Shown piece after piece: positions 37,377 to 42,035 of a stretch of DNA of 42,035 nt. Position numbers and translations under genes: made by a program. Under the pieces are notes generated by a model. It was not told the origin of the DNA and made no database searches. It saw nothing but the letters and a program-made list of their open reading frames with translations. Location of the stretch: positions 1 through 42,035 of the forward strand of contig JAQTLF010000006.1 in the NCBI GenBank assembly GCA_028715015.1. The letters are read 5' to 3'. This DNA is from Candidatus Moraniibacteriota bacterium (lineage in GTDB: Bacteria > Patescibacteriota > Minisyncoccia > Moranbacterales > GWC2-37-73). Positions within the stretch are counted from its first letter, which is position 1, and every line of letters begins with the position of its first letter.

Positions 37377-37530
37377 GCGTTTTTGCCTGATTTTGTTAAA
37401 CATTAATAAACTTTTTCTGCCCCTTTGTGGGTTGAAAAAATCCTTATTACCCCTAGTTAAATAAAAGAAAAAACAAAATTAGATTCTTTTTTGAGCCAAG
37501 GCGTTAGCCCAAAAGGAAAACGTGCATTTC

Positions 37531-37606
37531 GCACAACGTTAAGAATATCTGAAGTTCATTGTAGCGTAGCGGAAATGAATTTGGGTCGAGTCCTGATATT
37601 CCTTAA
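37531..37606 (-). other. attC-like site D (partial/degenerate)
   Basis: GCATTTCGCACAACGTTAAGAATATCTGAAGTTCATTGTAGCGTAGCGGAAATGAATTTGGGTCGAG shared with site E; other end degraded. Confidence 0.5.
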
Positions 37607-37612
37607 TATATT

Positions 37613-38464
37613 TTAATTTTGTATTTTTTTTGCGAATCTAATTCTTATTTTTTTACTACTGTTGGATTTCAAAAAATTATTTTCTGAAATAACTGGTCTG
37701 CCAATTCTTCTCTCAATTTGTTTTCTGGCTGTTCCAGCAACTTCCCCGCCAAGCCTAGCGTCATCTTTTAATTTTTGCATACCCCTGGAATCCTTGGTTT
37801 TGTGAATTTCTTTCGTAGTTCTTTCGCCAAGCATAGTTAGAATTAATTCAAAATCATCCATATGATCACGAAGATTTTCGTGTTGCAAACCTTTTATTCT
37901 TTTATATGCATAAGGCTTTATTCCAAATGTAGCTTGTGAAATTTCTGCGGTTAAGATTTCATAGTCTTGCTTATATTTGGCGCCTCTTTTTTGCCACTCA
38001 TCAGTCAACTCCTCACGAATTGCAATGCCTCGCATCCTCATTTCAATCCATTCTTCAGGATAGCCTTTGAGCTTATATAGCAATCTTGTTCGCTTACTGG
38101 CAAGTTCCGGATCTTCCACTTCCTGAATACGCTCATAGCCAACTTTAGCCAACCATCGCTTGAGTGGTTCAACCTTAGGTGAAGGAATGTTTTGTATAAT
38201 ACGAAGTAGTCCTTCAGTATTGGCACAATCAGTTTCGCGCATTTTTCCGTCTTCAGCGAGCAATTTCAACTGTTCCCAAAACGGGAACGGTTCAAATAAG
38301 GCTTTGTCGCGATCTTTCATTTTTGCCCAATAAGTTTTCGGGTGTGGACTATCTGTTATAACATGGATTATATCCAAAATCGAAAACCACCACTCTTTTT
38401 GATGAATGACCTTTCTGATAGTTTTGCCCTTGAAAATGGCAATGTGATTTTCTGGATTTTGCAT
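37613..38464 (-). CDS. BRO-N/antirepressor family protein (DinD-like)
   Basis: FKGKTIRKVIHQKEWWFSILDIIHVITDSPHPKTYWAKMKDR, LKRWLAKVGYERIQEVEDPEL. Confidence 0.88.
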   Translation of the reverse strand: MQNPENHIAIFKGKTIRKVIHQKEWWFSILDIIHVITDSPHPKTYWAKMKDRDKALFEPFPFWEQLKLLAEDGKMRETDCANTEGLLRIIQNIPSPKVEPLKRWLAKVGYERIQEVEDPELASKRTRLLYKLKGYPEEWIEMRMRGIAIREELTDEWQKRGAKYKQDYEILTAEISQATFGIKPYAYKRIKGLQHENLRDHMDDFELILTMLGERTTKEIHKTKDSRGMQKLKDDARLGGEVAGTARKQIERRIGRPVISENNFLKSNSSKKIRIRFAKKIQN

Positions 38465-38578
38465 GGCAATTGATAATATTTTTTATCTTAATGATATTAT
38501 ATCACTATTTACAAAAATTGACTACTAGAGTTATACCCAGATTTAATAAAAGATTCTACCAAAATTTCCATGCATTTC

Positions 38579-38706
38579 GCACAACGTTTAAGAATATCTG
38601 AAGTTCATTGTAGCGTAGCGGAAATGAATTTGGGTCGAGAAAATTTTGCCTTCATCTGCTTATTATAAAGTGAAAAATTTTTTTAGCCAGATACTCTTTG
38701 TTAAGT
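38579..38706 (-). other. attC-like recombination site E
   Basis: GCACAAC ... GTTAAGT (RRRY consensus); stem AAGAATATCTG/CAGATACTCTT; flanked by ATTTC and GATGTA signatures. Confidence 0.65.
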
Positions 38707-38725
38707 GATGTACCTAAAAATTTCT

Positions 38726-39613
38726 TTACCTTAAATATTTCTTTGGCAATGCATTTGTATCTATAAATTTTGGCATTGAAAGTTTAAAACTTTCTTTCAC
38801 GCCAAGAGGCTCTACACCAGTTAATTCACGCATCAAACCATTATCTAATGATGTATCCGGTAAAAAATCGACAGGTTTTTCTTTTGGCATTGTTTCGCCA
38901 ATTAAATTTTCCGTTGATAAACCAAGGGCTTCCATACCCTCCCTTGTAAAATCATACACACTCATTCGCTCTCCACGGATATGAACTGTTCCATTGTATT
39001 CTGATGCTGCAAGTTTCACAATCGCCTCAGATGCCTGTTGGTAACTCAATGGAGATTTATACATATCCGTAAAGCGAGAAATTTTCCTGCCTTCGGTAAT
39101 GTCTTTCTTAATTTTTTCAAAACGGCTATCCAGATGCGAATCCACGAAACCATACATATAGCTAGGTCTGGCGATGCAATAATTATCTGAATATTTTTTT
39201 ACTAATTCTTCGCATAGCTTTAGATTTTTTCCATACAAAGTCACGGGATGTGGTATATCACTTTCTTTATATGATCCACTTTCGCCCTCAAAAATACCAT
39301 CACTTGAAATGTAAACTATCCTGCTTTTCTTGCAGGATTCAAGAAATCTTGTCATTGATTCTGTTAACTTTTTTTCATCCTCTTCAAATTCTATTTTTGC
39401 AGAAAGAAAAACCACATCGATTTTTTTGCCTTCTATTATTTTACCAATGTCATCAATAAAAAAATCAAATTCTTTCGAATTTGGATATTTCTTGTTTTTG
39501 TGATGAGTTAAAATTATCTCATCACAAATTGACAAAAGATCTTTATATATCTGTTCTCCTAAAAATCCCGCCCCAATTATAGCTGCTTTCATATTGCATT
39601 TATTACTAATCAA
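38726..39613 (-). CDS. NAD(P)-dependent sugar-nucleotide reductase/epimerase (RmlD-like SDR)
   Basis: AAIIGAGFLGEQIYKDLL, VYISSDGIFEGESGSYKESD, YGKNLKLCEELVKK. Confidence 0.88.
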   Translation of the reverse strand: MISNKCNMKAAIIGAGFLGEQIYKDLLSICDEIILTHHKNKKYPNSKEFDFFIDDIGKIIEGKKIDVVFLSAKIEFEEDEKKLTESMTRFLESCKKSRIVYISSDGIFEGESGSYKESDIPHPVTLYGKNLKLCEELVKKYSDNYCIARPSYMYGFVDSHLDSRFEKIKKDITEGRKISRFTDMYKSPLSYQQASEAIVKLAASEYNGTVHIRGERMSVYDFTREGMEALGLSTENLIGETMPKEKPVDFLPDTSLDNGLMRELTGVEPLGVKESFKLSMPKFIDTNALPKKYLR

Positions 39614-39726
39614 TTATGTTTATACATGCCCATTTTTTTGTCTAAAATAAAGCTTTATGCTACAATTTTGATGTATGCACAAAGGCTTATACATACATAT
39701 TATCAAAGAAATACCCAAGTTACAAT

Positions 39727-40326
39727 ATGAAAATAATCTCAATTTCAGGGCTTGATGGATCAGGGAAATCCACCCAAATAGAAATGCTCAAAACTTATCT
39801 TGAATCCCAAGGCAAGAAAGTTTTCTATTTTCATGCGGTGCAATTTTCCATTGCCAACAAGCACAGGTCATCAGTCATCAGTCATCAGTCATCGGCAACA
39901 AAATCGGTGACCAAAGCTGGTTGGCTGAAAATCCAGCTGCGCAAAGTAGCTCTGTTTGTCGATTTGCTGCGCTTCAAAAAACTGGTTGCAAAATTGGAAA
40001 AGGAAGGTTTTGACTACATCCTTTCTGACCGCTATTTTTATGACAATCTCATCAATATCGCCTATCTTGAAGCCAAAAGCTGCAAGCCAAAAGTTGCAAG
40101 CTCAATTCCCCGCCCGGACTTTGCCTTTTATTTGAACACTGACCCGACAAACATCATGAGCCGCGACCGAGTGCCAGATCAAGGATTGGAATATCTGAAC
40201 AAGAAAAAAGAACTTCTCGAAGAATTTTCCAAAAAAGAAAATTTGATTGCAATAGATGGAAACAGAGGCAAAGAAGAAATATTTAATGCTATTAAATCTC
40301 AAATCCAAATGACAAATGTCAAATAA
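39727..40326 (+). CDS. Thymidylate kinase-like P-loop kinase
   Basis: ISISGLDGSGKSTQIEMLKTYLESQGKKV P-loop; LSDRYFYDNLINIAYL. Confidence 0.88.
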   Translation: MKIISISGLDGSGKSTQIEMLKTYLESQGKKVFYFHAVQFSIANKHRSSVISHQSSATKSVTKAGWLKIQLRKVALFVDLLRFKKLVAKLEKEGFDYILSDRYFYDNLINIAYLEAKSCKPKVASSIPRPDFAFYLNTDPTNIMSRDRVPDQGLEYLNKKKELLEEFSKKENLIAIDGNRGKEEIFNAIKSQIQMTNVK

Positions 40327-40417
40327 ATTTCTCAATGACTCAATGATTAAAATTTTTTAAATTTTTAATTTGGGATTTTATTGAGATTTTAGATTTTGAC
40401 ATTTAGATTTTTATGTT

Positions 40418-41950
40418 ATGTCTTCAAAAAATCTTGGGCGTTCAACGGTCTTATTGGTCATCTCAGAACTTATTTTCAATCTTTCCGGTTATGTGATCCA
40501 TTCTTTTTTGGGACGCATTCTTGGACCTGCAGACTACGGTCGCTATGGCTTGGTCATCACCATGACAACCATGATCATAATTTTGATCGGCAACGGAATT
40601 CCGACTGCCATGTCAAAATATATCAGCGAAATTTTTGAAACCAACCCGCGTTTGGTTCTGGTCATCAAACGCCAAGCGATAATTTTGCAAGGCATTCTCA
40701 TCACAACCATCACGGCCATTTTTTATTTTTCAGCTCCTTTGCTTGCCAATGTCCTTGGTGATCCATCACTCACCCATCTTTTCAAAATTTCAACCTTGAT
40801 CATTCCGACTTTTGCAGCCGCCTCTTTCTATTTTTCCTGGTTCACAGGCCTGCACCAATTCAACACCCAATCGATCCAGAAAACCTTGCGTTCCATTTTC
40901 AGAGTGGTTTTCATTGTCGGGTTGGCTTGGACATTCAAGGTTCCAGGATCGATTTTCGGATATGCCATTTCGGCCTTTGCGGTCTTCCTGGTGGGCTTTT
41001 TGCAAGATGAGCTCAAATATACCAGAAGACTCAAAGAAGCCGCCAAAACGCAAGATTTGAGCCTACAGAGCACTTTTGACCACAAAAAGCTCCTGAATTA
41101 CGCCTGGCAGATAATCATCTTCTTTTTGGCCTATGAACTCCTGATCAGCATCGATTTGTATCTCGTCAAAGGAATTTTGCACGATGATTTCAGAACAGGA
41201 ATTTACAATGCCGCCCTGACAGTCGGCCGAATCCCCTACTACATTTTCTACGCCCTGACCATCATGCTTTTGCCTGTCATTTCGAAAACAACTTCTGCAA
41301 ACGACCACGCCGAAACCAACAAAATCATCGGCCAATCGCTCCGGCTCATGGTGATCCTGCTGGTGCCTTCCGTCATCTTGATGGCACAATTTTCCAAACC
41401 AATCATCAAACTTTTCTACAGCGCCAAATATATCGAAGCCGCCTACCCAATGTCCATCCTTTCCTATGGAGTCGGATTCCTGACAATTTTCTATGTCATG
41501 AGTTTCGTGCTCAACGGCGCCGGCAAAACAAAAATTCCGATGTGGATTTCAATCTTCGGAGTTGTGACCAACACGATTTTGAACTATGTTTTCATCAAAA
41601 AATATGCCCTGGCAGGAAGCGCTTTGGCCACCACCATCACTTCATTTGCCACCATGCTGGCCATTTTGTTTTTCATCAACCGCGACTTCGGTGTCATTCT
41701 TAAAATGAAAAGCTTATTGAAAATAACCTTAGCCGGAATCTTGATGTTCCTGACTACCCTGCTTTGTTCGCAAGGATCGATCATCTTCCTTCTTTGGTCA
41801 ACCCTTCTTTTTGCAGGATATTTACTGATCTTGTATATATTGAAAGAAATAACCGCTGACGATCTCAACTATCTGAAAAACATTGTTGCCAAAAAGAAAA
41901 AGAAGACCGAAATCCAAGAAGAACTTTCCGGCAACGAACCAAGCGCTTAA
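40418..41950 (+). CDS. Oligosaccharide flippase (Wzx/MATE-like polysaccharide biosynthesis protein)
   Basis: 14-TM pattern; FLGRILGPADYGRYGLVITMTTMI; YVMSFVLNGAGKTKIPMW. Confidence 0.92.
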   Translation: MSSKNLGRSTVLLVISELIFNLSGYVIHSFLGRILGPADYGRYGLVITMTTMIIILIGNGIPTAMSKYISEIFETNPRLVLVIKRQAIILQGILITTITAIFYFSAPLLANVLGDPSLTHLFKISTLIIPTFAAASFYFSWFTGLHQFNTQSIQKTLRSIFRVVFIVGLAWTFKVPGSIFGYAISAFAVFLVGFLQDELKYTRRLKEAAKTQDLSLQSTFDHKKLLNYAWQIIIFFLAYELLISIDLYLVKGILHDDFRTGIYNAALTVGRIPYYIFYALTIMLLPVISKTTSANDHAETNKIIGQSLRLMVILLVPSVILMAQFSKPIIKLFYSAKYIEAAYPMSILSYGVGFLTIFYVMSFVLNGAGKTKIPMWISIFGVVTNTILNYVFIKKYALAGSALATTITSFATMLAILFFINRDFGVILKMKSLLKITLAGILMFLTTLLCSQGSIIFLLWSTLLFAGYLLILYILKEITADDLNYLKNIVAKKKKKTEIQEELSGNEPSA

Positions 41951-41999
41951 ATCATTTAAACATATAAGCATGTAAGCATATAATCATTTAATCATCTTA

Positions 42000-42035
42000 T
42001 GACTTACGCGTTTGTCCGAGCCAAACATCAGGTGA
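42000..42035 (+). repeat. MITE-like TIR element, copy 5 (cut by window end)
   Basis: TA|TGACTTACGCGTTTGTCCGAGCCAAACATCAGGTGA. Confidence 0.85.

Noticed and set aside
37525-38640. CRISPR array hypothesis for repeated 67-bp blocks D and E
   Set aside because: Only two copies, about 1 kb apart with a gene between, hairpin ends and no cas genes; fits attC-like sites better.
1-42035. tRNA/rRNA genes
   Set aside because: No sequence with convincing T-loop/anticodon-arm arrangement or rRNA core was recognised by reading; a tRNAscan/Infernal run would be needed to be sure.

Overview
AT-rich, gene-dense 42 kb bacterial window. Gene content and style (many small ORFs, dispersed repeat words, stripped-down operons) suggest a Patescibacteria/CPR-type chromosome, but taxonomy cannot be proven from the sequence. 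Contents: (i) an Rrf2 / cysteine desulfurase / IscU-type Fe-S cluster; (ii) housekeeping genes gltX, def, fmt, thpR-like, plus a rhodanese and an S41 protease; (iii) a large surface-polysaccharide locus (about 17-34 kb and 38.7-42 kb) with GT2 and GT4 glycosyltransferases, LCP protein, O-antigen ligase-like protein, Wzx-like flippase, nucleotide-sugar dehydrogenase and sugar oxidoreductase; (iv) accessory DNA at about 8-13 kb and 36-38.7 kb. Two main discoveries. First, an apparent integron-like cassette array (9063-12806): attC-like quasi-palindromes with RYYYAAC/GTTRRRY-type cores, all with the same polarity, beside a decayed tyrosine-integrase relic transcribed away from the array. Two further attC-like sites lie at 37.5-38.7 kb. 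Cassette ends carry an extended asymmetric signature (GTTNNNYGAAAT at one end, GTTNNNYGATGT at the other) and, in two cassettes, 26-31 bp end-to-end complementarity. Second, a non-autonomous about 120-bp TA-flanked terminal-inverted-repeat element (MITE-like), five copies, confined to intergenic gaps of the polysaccharide locus. No rRNA, tRNA or CRISPR array was recognised.
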